64,000 nt of DNA from Comamonas odontotermitis (GCF_020080045.1 NZ_CP083451.1:3583001-3647000), one strand, 5' to 3'; positions 47,618-57,752 are shown, counted from the stretch's first letter. Notes: generated by a model from the letters alone, not told the origin. Program-made: numbers and translations.

Positions 47618-48650
47618 GGCGTTGTTGCACAAATGCCGTCCTCAGCTAGCGTAGGCTGAGGAGATGAGTGAGACAAGCTGGGGACGGCGCAAGTACCGCA
47701 CAACAAACTGGAAGGCGTACAACGCAGCGTTGAAGGCGCGAGGGGACCTGAGCATCTGGCTGGATAGAGAGATGCAGTGGCTGGCCGTGCCTAGCGGCAA
47801 GCGTGGGCGCAGTCAAACTTTCTCAGATGCGGCCATCCAGTTTTGTCTGACCATCAAGTGCTTGTTTGGCCAGCCTTTGTGCCAGACGCTGGGCCTGGTG
47901 CAATCGCTATTGCGTATGGCAGGCCTGCCTTGGCCAGTGCCCGACTACAGCACGGTGTGCCGCAGGCAAAACAGCTTGAATGTGCAAGTGCACTACCGCG
48001 CAAGCGACAAAGGCTTGCACATGCTGGCCGACTCCACGGGCATCAAGTTCTTAGGCGAAGGTGAGTGGAAGACCAAAAAGCACGGTGCCGAGCGCCGCCG
48101 CCAGTGGCGCAAAGTGCATCTGGGTATTGATGCCCAGACGCTGCAGATTCGGGCCATCGCAGTCACCACCAATGAAGTGGGCGACTCGCCCATGGCAGCT
48201 GACCTGCTAGGTCAAATCCCAAGCAATGAAGAGATAGCTAGTTTTACCGGTGATGGAGCGTACGACACGCAGGATGTACATAAGGCGTGCTACCTGAGGG
48301 GAGCCATTCCAATCATCCCGCCACGCAAAGGAGCGAAGCTGCGCAAAGGGGTGGCATTTGCTCACCGCAATGAAGCGGTTAAGGCGTGTAGGCGGTTTGG
48401 GAGAGCTATCTGGAAACGCTGGAGCGGATACCACCAAAGGTCGCTGGTGGAGACCAAGATGAATTGCTTCAAGCGCCTGGGCGAGAAGGTGATGGCCAGG
48501 ACGTTTGAGCGGCAGGTGGCCGAGCTCAATATCCGTGCATCTATCCTCAATCAATTTACCGCGCTGGGCACACCCCAGACGGTCGCTGCTGCATAACTGC
48601 ATCTGGGGCTGGGGATACCTCGGTCTATGGCCGATTTATGCAACAACGCC
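47618..48650 (+). mobile_element. IS903-group IS5-family insertion sequence, copy B
   Basis: 1033 bp, same ends as copy A, opposite orientation. It interrupts an IS3 orfB. Flanks CCGTCGAAG and TTGCAAGAT do not form a 9-bp duplication. Confidence 0.93.
47664..48596 (+). CDS. IS5-family transposase, copy B
   Basis: 310 aa, identical to copy A apart from Gln for Arg in SGYHQRSLVETK (one base). All DDE motif residues are present, so it is probably active, although this residue sits beside the Y-x2-R-x3-E signature where Arg is expected (YHRRS in copies A and C). Confidence 0.95.
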   Translation: MSETSWGRRKYRTTNWKAYNAALKARGDLSIWLDREMQWLAVPSGKRGRSQTFSDAAIQFCLTIKCLFGQPLCQTLGLVQSLLRMAGLPWPVPDYSTVCRRQNSLNVQVHYRASDKGLHMLADSTGIKFLGEGEWKTKKHGAERRRQWRKVHLGIDAQTLQIRAIAVTTNEVGDSPMAADLLGQIPSNEEIASFTGDGAYDTQDVHKACYLRGAIPIIPPRKGAKLRKGVAFAHRNEAVKACRRFGRAIWKRWSGYHQRSLVETKMNCFKRLGEKVMARTFERQVAELNIRASILNQFTALGTPQTVAAA

Positions 48651-48702
48651 TTGCAAGATAACGGCTCTAGTATAGGCTTTGACTGGAGGTCCATAAAACA
48701 CT

Positions 48703-48924
48703 CTAATCTCCACTATAAATTCCATGCAAAATTCCACCAATGATGCTTGGAACTAGAATAACGAGAAGCAAAAAGACTACTAAAACACTCTTCATCGGTG
48801 TAATGCTGGCAAGAAAGAATGCTAAAAAAAAGCCAGTTGCAACGCCTGCATAGATTCTCCAGAATCGCCTAAAATCAAGAAAATGAGTTACTGTATCTAT
48901 TGTGTCAAATATAAATTCGAGCAC
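48703..48924 (-). CDS. Hypothetical two-helix membrane protein (low GC)
   Basis: A 73-aa protein. The GTG at 48924 has AAAGGAG 6 nt upstream, which fixes the start over a longer ATG frame (48984). Two hydrophobic segments (YAGVATGFFLAFFLASI and VLVVFLLLVILVPSIIGGIL) and no recognised family. AT-rich compared with the backbone, fitting recent transfer. Confidence 0.6.
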   Translation of the reverse strand: MLEFIFDTIDTVTHFLDFRRFWRIYAGVATGFFLAFFLASITPMKSVLVVFLLLVILVPSIIGGILHGIYSGD

Positions 48925-49030
48925 ACTTGACTCCTTTCGGTTAGCTTGAATATATATGCCATGCGATATTTGTAAATTATGCATATGAATATTCGTGTCG
49001 CACGGTCCTTAAATTCAAAAATATATAATA

Positions 49031-49426
49031 TCAAACTAAGAAAAATTTAACGTGAAATTTATGAATTCTTGATCGCTCAGATAATATATGCCCAATGAAT
49101 GGCTTGCCAAGATACACGGCAGTAGAGGCACATTCTTGATAAGCCTCAGATAGAGCCATATGTGCTGTATCAACAGAATAATTCTTACATGAGCTCATGA
49201 AATTCGGGTCTTTCCATCTCAAAGGGCAAACCCCAATTTCCTCAAGAAGAATTAATAGATTTTCTTTTTCCTTGGTTAGGCGCTTAAATGCATTATTTCT
49301 TTTTATTATTCCAAATGATCTTAGAGTACAATCTAATTCCAGTTGTGAAACATGCCATATGGTAATACATAGCATCTCGTGAAGATGCAGCCATGAATAA
49401 AAAATATTGTTTCTATTCAATTTCAT
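49031..49426 (-). CDS. Hypothetical protein (low GC)
   Basis: A 131-aa predicted soluble protein with several Cys and a helical middle (RLTKEKENLLILLEEIGVCP). No recognised domain. AT-rich codon use. The ATG at 49426 lacks a strong ribosome-binding site. It reads in the same direction as the large secreted-protein gene to its right and is separated from it by a terminator. Confidence 0.5.
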   Translation of the reverse strand: MKLNRNNIFYSWLHLHEMLCITIWHVSQLELDCTLRSFGIIKRNNAFKRLTKEKENLLILLEEIGVCPLRWKDPNFMSSCKNYSVDTAHMALSEAYQECASTAVYLGKPFIGHILSERSRIHKFHVKFFLV

Positions 49427-49501
49427 TATTGATACTTTTTGTTAAATAACAATGCGCGACATCATTATTAAGCGGAGAATTTTACTTCATAATAATCATA
49501 A

Positions 49502-49533
49502 AATGGCCTGAATTAAATTTAACTCAGGCCATT
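49502..49533 (-). terminator. Terminator after the IPTL-CTERM protein gene
   Basis: AATGGCCTGA / TCAGGCCATT perfect 10-bp stem, 12-nt AT loop with further pairing, about 80 bp past the stop on the minus strand, then an A/T-rich exit. Confidence 0.7.
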
Positions 49534-49612
49534 AATTTCATGAATAGCCATTTAGAAGCGCAGTGAGATTCTAAATTTTTATGCTTGCGCTCAGTTTTTA
49601 ATGGATAGACTT

Positions 49613-52447
49613 TTATTCATGCCTGCGACGTATTTGCAGATAGCATATCCCACCTAATGCGATGGCCAGAAATAGCAAACCGTATTTTGAAAGCGAAGGG
49701 ACAGGGGTAGCATTATTTGCGCCAGAGACTTTAATGGTGACGGTTGTTTTTTGGCAAACCGCTGGATTAGAAATGTCGCACAGCGCATATGTCATGGAGT
49801 AAACGCCAGCAGCTGTATTTGCAGTCGTATTGACGCTACCTGTAGCAGGGTCTAGAGTAATGCCTTGATTAATGGCAGATTGTGTACTACTATCAGATTC
49901 AATCTTAATAATTGAATTATTCAGTGTTGCAGGTTGGTTATTTATCGTGTCATTTTCTCTGACATTTGCAACCGGTGTGCTTGCTACTCCAGAAACTGCT
50001 GTTCCCATATCCATTGCTGGGGCTATTTTTGATGTTCCAGTATCGGTTACTTCAATATTAACTGAAGTTATATTGCATACTGTTTGGTCAGCCGCATCAC
50101 ACAAGGTATATTCTAAGGTATAAATTCCTGACGGTGTCTGTGCAGTTGTTGAAACCTCTCCAGTCTTGCTGTTAATAACTATCCCTTGAGCAATTGCTGC
50201 TTTGGTGTCACTATCAGTCCCTATGAAGATAGTAGAGTTGCTGGGAGTTGCCGGCTGGCCATTGATTAAATCATTGGCACGAACATCTTTTACAGGGGTG
50301 CCAGCTGTACCCGCAGGGACTTTTCCAGTATCAGGACTAGGATCTGCATTTGCACTGCCAGGTGGTACAACTACCACGGTTATTAATGCCGTGTTGCACA
50401 CAGTGGAGTTTGCCTGAAGACACAATTGATAAGTTAACTGGTAGGTGCCAGCAGGTGTTGCCGCAGATGTATTTACTGCCCCAGTTTTATTATCTACGCT
50501 AATACCTTTGGTTAGGGCCTGAACAGTGGATCCATCTTTGCCTAATGTAAACGTCGAATTATTTTCCGTGGCAACAGCTCCGTCGACAAAGTCATTAGAG
50601 CGGATATTGTTAATAACTGTTCTTGGTACGCCTTCTACGCTACTTCCACTATCTTGGAAAGGGGTGGCCGATGGGATCGAGTTATTAACAAATGTGCACT
50701 TTACTGCATGATTTGCTGAAGGGTTAGGAAACTGATATGTAAGTGACGTACCTGATCCTGACGCTACTTGAGTATTGTTGTTTAGTGTATCAATGCATTG
50801 ATAAACAGTAGAGTAAGAATTGGTGCCATTATCTATTCTGGTTTGCGTTAACGTGTATATGCCTCCTGGGACACTAATGGCATCTGCAGTGCCAGCCTCA
50901 GACACACTTGCGTTTGTTTGTGCCTCATACACTTGGCCACCACCTGTAGGAGGATTCAGCGTAACCTTAAAATCATCTGAAGGATTTGCACGAGTTGCAA
51001 AACTAGTCTTCACAGACAACGTTCCATTCAGGTGGCAAGAAGCTAGGTCAAATAGGCCGCGTGCACCGAAGTCGAAATCTGGCTGGGACAGAATTGCACC
51101 AGTGTGCACGTTGACTATTGTCTCTTTATTGAGGCCAGTATTGCTAGGGGCGCTATTAATAACTAAAGTTCCATCGCTTAAAAAAGCAGCTCCGTTTGGT
51201 GGGGTAACACCATCAACTGTGGTAATGATTTTACCTAGATTCAACGTAGGTGTTGGTGTCGCTGCTACCATTGGAATGGGGGCTGGAAATTGATACAGCA
51301 TTCCTTTGTTGGTAGGCGTTACGACAGGGATACTCGATGGCGTATATTCGGTGGTGTAATACAGGTTGCCAGCAGCATCAAAGGTAATATCTCCGTTGCG
51401 GGCTGATCTTGCGGGGTCACTGCCAGCAGGTAGATTTACAATTAGATTTGCTACGCGGCCAATATATGTATTTGTATTTGTATTAAATGCATAAACAGGA
51501 AGGGTTACTGTTCCATCGGGATTTGCTGCCCCCGTAATTGCCATGAAATATATTCCGTCACTTCTAATTGCGCCGCTAAGAAAATCGCCATCGGTGCCAG
51601 CTGGAATACTGGAGTCTGCAAATGAATATTTATTGGTTTGTCGGTTTGCTGGGTTGTATGAATAAACCGCATGGCCACTCACGCCAGGTGTGACCTCATA
51701 CTGGGCAACTCCATAAAATATTCCTGATTTACCAACGGCTAAACCATTAACGGAGTCCTGAGTTGGAATAGAGTCAAATGGATTAAAGGTTGCTGGTTGT
51801 GTCGTCAGATCCATTTGCAATAGAATATTTCCTCTGCGTGCAACGCCAAACAAATTATTGGAGGAGCAAATCGAGGTGGGTGGCTTAGACACAATGGTCG
51901 TCACCCCGAGGCTGGTGGGATTATTGGCCGTCGCTACACCATTGGAATTCAGTGTTGCAATACTGTTCACTCCCAACGGCGAAGTTAGGCTGTTAGCCTT
52001 CGCTTCAACCACTACTACGCAACGACTACTTGTATTACTTAAGGCGCCAACAAGTGTGGCGTTCACGGTATTGTTAGCTACGTTTAAATTATTTGCGCAG
52101 TTTGAAGGATTATAGTTCTCGTCGAATACACCTAAGATTGTGACATTGCTTAGAGTGTTTTCGATATTAAAAGATGCGGTAGCACCTGAGTTGGCTGGAA
52201 TAGTGGTAGATGAGTCTGTGCTCTTAAAGCCTAAAAAAAACTGAACAGTGTCATTTAATTGAAAGGCAACAGCTAAATAGGGAGTGCTGGCGTTGTCTGC
52301 GTCAGTTTTTGGGGTTAGTACATTTGGTGGAACTCCAGCTGCTCCGCTATAGCGTTCGCGAAGTTCAAGACCTAAGCTTTGAGCAAATACTGAGTTGCTG
52401 CACAATAATATTAATAGAAAAAAGCTGTGAAGTATTTTCTTGGTCAT
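49613..52447 (-). CDS. Large secreted repeat protein with IPTL-CTERM-like sorting tail
   Basis: A 944-aa protein. Signal peptide: MTKKILHSFFLLILLCSNSV then FAQ. Residues about 190-480 are beta-propeller-like (YSYNPANRQTNKYSFADS; NGDITFDAAGNLYYTTEY). A prealbumin-like domain follows (FKVTLNPPTGGGQVYEAQ, about 500-600). Three tandem repeats of about 100 residues each (about 615-910) share the pattern NDxxxG...ATxxNSTxxxG...TGxVxT...YxLxYxLCxxxxxxVC. The tail VPSLSKYGLLFLAIALGGIC plus RRRHE is an IPTL-CTERM-like signal: motif, helix, basic cluster. Such proteins are thought to be processed by an exosortase-like enzyme and displayed or secreted. Low GC, imported. The start at 52447 is chosen for the signal peptide; 52537 is an unlikely extension. 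Confidence 0.8.
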   Translation of the reverse strand: MTKKILHSFFLLILLCSNSVFAQSLGLELRERYSGAAGVPPNVLTPKTDADNASTPYLAVAFQLNDTVQFFLGFKSTDSSTTIPANSGATASFNIENTLSNVTILGVFDENYNPSNCANNLNVANNTVNATLVGALSNTSSRCVVVVEAKANSLTSPLGVNSIATLNSNGVATANNPTSLGVTTIVSKPPTSICSSNNLFGVARRGNILLQMDLTTQPATFNPFDSIPTQDSVNGLAVGKSGIFYGVAQYEVTPGVSGHAVYSYNPANRQTNKYSFADSSIPAGTDGDFLSGAIRSDGIYFMAITGAANPDGTVTLPVYAFNTNTNTYIGRVANLIVNLPAGSDPARSARNGDITFDAAGNLYYTTEYTPSSIPVVTPTNKGMLYQFPAPIPMVAATPTPTLNLGKIITTVDGVTPPNGAAFLSDGTLVINSAPSNTGLNKETIVNVHTGAILSQPDFDFGARGLFDLASCHLNGTLSVKTSFATRANPSDDFKVTLNPPTGGGQVYEAQTNASVSEAGTADAISVPGGIYTLTQTRIDNGTNSYSTVYQCIDTLNNNTQVASGSGTSLTYQFPNPSANHAVKCTFVNNSIPSATPFQDSGSSVEGVPRTVINNIRSNDFVDGAVATENNSTFTLGKDGSTVQALTKGISVDNKTGAVNTSAATPAGTYQLTYQLCLQANSTVCNTALITVVVVPPGSANADPSPDTGKVPAGTAGTPVKDVRANDLINGQPATPSNSTIFIGTDSDTKAAIAQGIVINSKTGEVSTTAQTPSGIYTLEYTLCDAADQTVCNITSVNIEVTDTGTSKIAPAMDMGTAVSGVASTPVANVRENDTINNQPATLNNSIIKIESDSSTQSAINQGITLDPATGSVNTTANTAAGVYSMTYALCDISNPAVCQKTTVTIKVSGANNATPVPSLSKYGLLFLAIALGGICYLQIRRRHE

Positions 52448-52705
52448 TTTAGGCACCATGTAAATTGAGAAATTTGATAATGAATTCCATATGCAATTGA
52501 TATCAACTGAGTAGGGCTGAAATATAACTCTAGTCATTAGTTAACTCACAGGTCCTCATAGGCGGGAGCGTTTTGCGTACGCTGCGCACTGGTGACCTTG
52601 ACATGGGAATGGCGAAGCTGCCGTTACGCATGGCCTGCAACCGTGTGGCGGTACGGCCGAGTCGCCTGTTTAGGGCCATAAAAGCGTAGCATTCGATTCG
52701 TTTTA

Positions 52706-53743
52706 TTACTTTCCAGATTCCGCCAATCCAACGTCCTTCCACGCAGAGATGCGATGGAAGAGGCGGAATTTAAAGGGCGGAACACCAGCCACGTTCTGGA
52801 ATGCGCGGGTGAAATGTGCTGCGCTCGAATAACCCATGGACATAGCTATGTCTGTGATCTTGATGTCTGTCTCTTTGAGCAGATGCGCGGCCTTCTCAAA
52901 TCTGACTGTATTCAAGATGTCACGGTAGCCCATCCCTGCTTCCGCCAGCAAGCGCTGAAGACTGCGGGTGCTGGTGTTGGCCATGTCGGCAATGTCTCGG
53001 AGTGACGGAGTTTTTCCATCGATGTAAGCTGGTAATAGCAGCCTTAAAGAATGGATCAAACTATTCGGGTTTTCTAGAGCCGACTCGAGATCGGTGTTGT
53101 CGTCTCTCTCCTTATTGATAGGAGTCAAACCCAAATACTCCACGGGGACATCGATCCAGGAGGACTTTTCCGCCGCAAGAAAACGCGTAGCGGGCCATAG
53201 CGCTTGCACTGAGAGGCCTGGGACATATCGTGCCTCGAATGCCATGGTTTCGGGCGCCCATCGACGCCCAACAAAGTGACGGACGATTTCGATTGGTAGG
53301 ATATTCTGAATCCACTGTGGGTATTCTAGATGGTGGTGCCCAGCAGTACCCTGGAGGTGGGTACAAACCCGAAGGCTGGACTTATGAAACTCCAACCACA
53401 TCTTGGAGTTGGTGGCCTCAAATCGCGTTCGAAGGCAAGCAACTCGAAGTGCCTGAAACAGCGTCGGAGCATTCGCCATTTGCAGACGTGTGCCATAGGT
53501 CAAGTGCTCTACCGTATATAATTTTGCGATCTCCCAGCCGCAGTCAGTGATGCCCTGGGCCCGCGCGGCAGTTTCAACGAAATGGATGGAGTTTTTAATC
53601 GGGAGATATGCATCTTCCTTGCCATAGAGGAGGGCTGGCAACTTGTGTTTCTCTAGGAGGGACTCCGTCGGAGCCCCAATTTTCCCCAGCATTTCCCAGA
53701 ATAGAATGATGTGCTGACCGCGTGTGAGCGGAATTTCGGCCAT
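52706..53743 (-). CDS. AraC-family transcriptional regulator
   Basis: A 345-aa regulator with an N-terminal arabinose-binding-like domain (about 20-200) and a C-terminal double HTH: SLRDIADMANTSTRSLQRLL and ITDIAMSMGYSSAAHFTRAF. It lies upstream of the IPTL-CTERM protein gene on the same strand with 258 bp between them, so it is a candidate controller. A broken copy of its 5' part and promoter follows at 54090-54279. Confidence 0.9.
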   Translation of the reverse strand: MAEIPLTRGQHIILFWEMLGKIGAPTESLLEKHKLPALLYGKEDAYLPIKNSIHFVETAARAQGITDCGWEIAKLYTVEHLTYGTRLQMANAPTLFQALRVACLRTRFEATNSKMWLEFHKSSLRVCTHLQGTAGHHHLEYPQWIQNILPIEIVRHFVGRRWAPETMAFEARYVPGLSVQALWPATRFLAAEKSSWIDVPVEYLGLTPINKERDDNTDLESALENPNSLIHSLRLLLPAYIDGKTPSLRDIADMANTSTRSLQRLLAEAGMGYRDILNTVRFEKAAHLLKETDIKITDIAMSMGYSSAAHFTRAFQNVAGVPPFKFRLFHRISAWKDVGLAESGK

Positions 53744-53958
53744 TGCGCTCTCCCATTACTTGCCCGTGAGTCACCCAGGAGGAGGGAAACATCTCAAGCC
53801 ATTACTTCCTTTGGAGTGCAACAAGCAGATCAGTGACGGCGCATTGGCCGAAATGATAATCTATTTATCTAGTCTCCGATTAATTAACGGAAGTGGTTTA
53901 AATAATAATTGAATCTAGAATGTCAGTTGGCTAAATTAAGTAAAATTAATAATGATTA
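53744..53958. other. AraC promoter region with IS trace
   Basis: Upstream of the AraC gene. Contains a segment (53808-53850, encoding KQISDGALAE in one frame) that recurs at 54401-54441 in front of IS copy C, so it is shared transposase-derived sequence. The remainder is AT-rich without a gene. Confidence 0.5.
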
Positions 53959-54089
53959 TTAGAGAGTCTGTTGCCGAATACTTTCGGAGTGGCCTGTGTT
54001 AGGTAACGACTGCACGTATCGCCAACGCATGTGCTTGGCAAGGTCTGAGCAACTGAGACGATTGGGGGCTTGAGGCAACACTGCCTGGG

Positions 54090-54279
54090 CCTGGGCCTGC
54101 GCGGCAGCCCCGACGAAACGGAGGGGAGTTTTTGATGGGGACATAGGCGTATTCCTTGCCGTAGAGGAACGCTGGCAACTCGTTTTTCTCCAGGAGGAAC
54201 TCCGTCGGAGCCTAATTGTCCCCAGCATTTTCCAGAATAGGACGATATGCTGACCGCGTGTCAGCGGAATTTCGACCAT
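54090..54279 (-). pseudogene. Partial duplicate of the AraC gene 5' end
   Basis: MVEIPLTRGQHIVLFWKMLG matches the start of the AraC protein; one base is lost after about codon 22, and the neighbouring frame continues APTEFLLEKNELPAFLYGKE then PIKNS, matching the same protein to about residue 52. Similarity then ends. The 5' flank is also partly duplicated. Confidence 0.82.
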
Positions 54280-54400
54280 TGCGCTCTCGTGTCACTTGCC
54301 CACGAGCCACCTGGGAGGAGAGAAACGTCGCAAGGTATCATCTTTGCAACTATTATTAAGTGAGCACTGGAAATTTACTTACCATTTCCCGCCAACATCT

Positions 54401-55211
54401 CCTGTGGAGTCCGTCAAGCAGATCAGTGACGGCACATTGGCAAAAGGGTATCCAGTTTTGCCTGACCATCAAATGTCTGTTCGGCTTGCCTCTGCGGCAA
54501 ACCTTGGGCTTGGTGCAGTCGTTACTCAAATTGATGGGCCTGCCTTGGGCTGCGCCCGACTACAGCACGGTGTGCCGTAGGCAAAAGAGTCTGGATGTTC
54601 TGGTGCACTACCGTCCAAGCAGCCATGGCCTGCACATGCTCGCTGACTCCACGGGCATCAAGTTCCTGGGCGAAGGCGAGTGGAAAACCAAGAAGCATGG
54701 TGCAGAGCGGCGTCGTCAGTGGCGCAAGGTGCACCTTGGCATAGATGCAGAAAATATGCAAATACGGGCCATGGTGGTGACCACCAATGAAGTCGGTGAC
54801 TCGCCAGTGGGTGCCGAGTTACTGAATCAAATCCCCAGCCATGAAACTGTGGTCAGCCTCACGGGTGATGGAGCGTATGACACGCAGGACGTGCATGAGG
54901 CTTGTCACAGGCGGGGAGTCATCCCCGTTATCCCGCCGCGCAAAGGAGCAAGGCTGCGCAAAGGACTGGCATTCACCCATCGCAATGAGGCAGTCAAGGC
55001 ATGCAAGCGATTGGGTCGTGCCATCTGGAAACGCTGGAGCGGCTACCACCGCAGATCACTGGTGGAGACGAAGATGAATTGCTTCAAGCGCTTGGGTGAG
55101 AAGGTGATGTCCAGGACGTTTGAGCGACAAGTAGTCGAGCTCAACATTCGGGCATCCATCCTCAATCGCTTCACCGAGCTGGGCACGCCCCAGACGGTTG
55201 CCCTGGCATAA
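54401..55211 (+). pseudogene. Decayed IS903-group transposase, copy C
   Basis: From FCLTIKCLFGLPLRQTLGLV to the C-terminus it aligns with copies A and B at clearly lower identity (for example IDAENMQIRAMVVTTNEVGD). The first 55 or so residues are missing or out of frame: KQISDGTLAK is in a different frame just upstream. The DDE residues remain, but the right terminal repeat is not found near 55255. Confidence 0.85.
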
Positions 55212-55349
55212 CTACGTCTGGGGTTTGGGGAGACGCAGCCTCAGACCGATTTGAATACGAAGGACTTCCCGCCATCTTGGTCTGTTTGATATGCAGTGTC
55301 ACGATGGGTCGGCAAGCCAATTTCTTCGTCATTCATCAGGAGTCATGCC

Positions 55350-56411
55350 ATGCAAACTATCGTCCGTGTCGGGGTATATCTCGCAAAGAATGTGCTGCAA
55401 GTCCATGCAGTAGATGCTCAAGGCAGGATGGTCACTAACCGATCTATCCAGCGCAGCAAGTTCTTGGCATGTTGCGCTCAATTACCTGTAGGGTGTCTGG
55501 TAGCCATGGAAGCTTGTGGTGGTGCTCATCACTGGTGTAGGAAATTGCTACGCATGGGGTTGGATGCTCGCATGATGGCCGCAGCCTTGGTTTCCCCTTA
55601 TCGTATGCAGGGCAAAGGTGGCAAGAACGATGCCAACGATGCAGCCGCTATCTGTGAGGCGGCTAGTCGTCCCCAGATGCGCTTTGTGTCCGTCAAAACA
55701 CTCGACCAACAGGGTATGCTCTGCGTGCACCGGCTGCGCGAGGGCTTTAAAGAAGAGCGCACCGCCTGTAGCAACCGTATCCGTGGGTTACTCGCTGAGT
55801 TCGGGATTGTGTTGCCGCAAAGTCCCCGAGTTTTACGTGCACATCTGCACGATATCTTGGAGGATGCAAGCAATGACATTGCCGGTACGGCTCGCCTTGT
55901 GCTGCAGCAGGCCCTTTCGCATTGGCAGGAACTCGACGCCCACATCCATTGGTGCGAGCAGCGTATCAATGCCCATTACAAAGACGACGAACAAGTCCAG
56001 CGGGCAGCTGGCATCAAGGGATTAGGTGCACTGAGCGCATCAGCCGCCGTAGCAACAGTCGGCGACTTCAAACAATTCAAGAACGGGGCGCAGTTCGCTG
56101 CTTGGCTGGGCTTAACGCCCAGGCAAAACTCCAGCGGTGGCAAATCCAGCCTTGGCCCCATTACCAAGCGCGGGGATAGTTATCTGCGCACGCTACTGAT
56201 TCAAGGTGCCAAAGCGGTAGTGCTCACCGGCAAGTACAACCTAGACCCCATCTCGCAGTGGGCCATATCCCTGAGGCAGCGCGCTGGATGGCAAAAGGCC
56301 GTCGTGGCCTTGGCCAACAAAAATGCGCGAATCCTCTGGGCACTGATGACACACCAGCGCCGCTATGAAGCGAGCCACATTAGCTCAAGGCCATTAGCGG
56401 TCTTGGCTTAA
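55350..56411 (+). CDS. IS110-family transposase with catalytic Asp replaced by Tyr
   Basis: A 353-aa IS110/IS1111 enzyme. The N-terminal DEDD domain normally begins VGIDLAKN; here it reads VGVYLAKNVLQVHAVD, so the first catalytic Asp is Tyr10. The Glu in VAMEACGGAHHW and the Asp pair in KNDANDAAAICEA are intact, as is the C-terminal Ser region TPRQNSSGGKSSLGPITKRG. The ATG at 55350 has AGGAG upstream. Probably inactive because of the substitution. Confidence 0.9.
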   Translation: MQTIVRVGVYLAKNVLQVHAVDAQGRMVTNRSIQRSKFLACCAQLPVGCLVAMEACGGAHHWCRKLLRMGLDARMMAAALVSPYRMQGKGGKNDANDAAAICEAASRPQMRFVSVKTLDQQGMLCVHRLREGFKEERTACSNRIRGLLAEFGIVLPQSPRVLRAHLHDILEDASNDIAGTARLVLQQALSHWQELDAHIHWCEQRINAHYKDDEQVQRAAGIKGLGALSASAAVATVGDFKQFKNGAQFAAWLGLTPRQNSSGGKSSLGPITKRGDSYLRTLLIQGAKAVVLTGKYNLDPISQWAISLRQRAGWQKAVVALANKNARILWALMTHQRRYEASHISSRPLAVLA

Positions 56412-56509
56412 AAATTCTCTGAACTTGCCAGACGTGAAATCAAAGATGCAATGAACAGGTCAGACCAGCAGCAGGCAAGCTCGATTGTTGCACTGTGAGT
56501 CGCAAGACA

Positions 56510-56700
56510 TCACGGGATTTGAAAGGAGCCCTGCTGCGCGGTTTGTTTCTTGGGGCGCACACCAGGTGCACAACCCCGTCTGTAGATGTGCAGTCTGTTC
56601 CTCGTTTTACGCCTCTTGAACACCACGGCATTCAGGTCTATCAAAAAGAAAACCATCAGCGCTTGCTTTTATGGGAAGTCTCTGTAATGCAACAAGGCCG
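56510..56700 (+). repeat. 191-bp perfect inverted repeat, copy 2
   Basis: Exact reverse-complement partner of 47123-47313. Sequence on both outer sides is different, which sets the boundaries at TCACGGG and CAAGGCCG. Confidence 0.85.
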
Positions 56701-57732
56701 TGTCAGATAGCCTGACTCCGGCGCGATGGCTGCGAGAACTACGCCTATAACTTCGGAGTCCACTTCGACAATGGCAACAGGCCACACGAGAAATAACTTC
56801 TCAATGCCGATGCAAAACTGGGTTCGCTAACCAACCCGGAACTGATCGCGTCCGTCAACAAAAGAACTGAACTCGGTGTGGAGGGGGGGGGCTGAAAGTT
56901 GAGAACCCTGTCGGGTGGACACCGCACTGTTCCTCACGCGCAGAAAATTTCCCCCGTATGATTTTTATTCAAACATCAGCAAATCGCCCGCTAGCCTGCA
57001 TGGATGCTGGCTCTGAGGGCTCTTTGAATTCGTTTGATTTGTTGATTCCCGTTTGATTGCTGTTAAAGCTTTAACATCCGTCCCGCTAGGCCTGACGAAG
57101 AAGCCATACTAGATGCTCTAGGAGTCAGGACTGGGGAGCGCTGGCAAGCCGGAGCACGCTACACAGCGTGGACATCTATCCGTATCCCGTGTGCAAGGGG
57201 GCGCCACCTCGCTATCTCTGGCCGCTAATGACCGCGGTGGTCACAGCTCCGATGTTTACGATATCCCTCATGGCGAGTTTCCCCAGGGTCGTGCCAAATA
57301 TTCATTTCGGAGATGTACGCGCGCGAGCGCCATTGTTTCTTCTCTATGTGGCCGCCTCGTAGGTACGCAACCTGTGGTACGCAGCAAGGTACGCGCACAA
57401 AGTCCGCCATGCCATGGTCATCATTTCGACGACGTGCACAACCATTGCAACACAGGCTGAGGTGAGCGCCAACAAAGCCTAGGGTGTACCAAAAGTCCAT
57501 TCCCTCCTGACAAGGACCGACATCGAAACCAAACTTTTGCGCTGTCAGGTTAGAAAATTCGTTTTTTTGGGTTGGTGTGGCACAACTTCATGCCAGGCGC
57601 GCCTATGACGACCCAAGCCACAAGGGACTTTCACAGAAGTTGAGAACTTTTGAGATGTACGCGTACGCGCGCGAGACACTGACGGATGAGCAACACCAGG
57701 AGGTAAACCTGAGCTGCAAAACCATGCACCGA

Positions 57733-57752
57733 TGGCTACACAGTGGCTACAC
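57733..57752. repeat. Right candidate integrase arm-type sites
   Basis: TGGCTACACAGTGGCTACAC, identical to 37822-37841 and in the same orientation, 85 bp inside the right core repeat. Confidence 0.65.
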
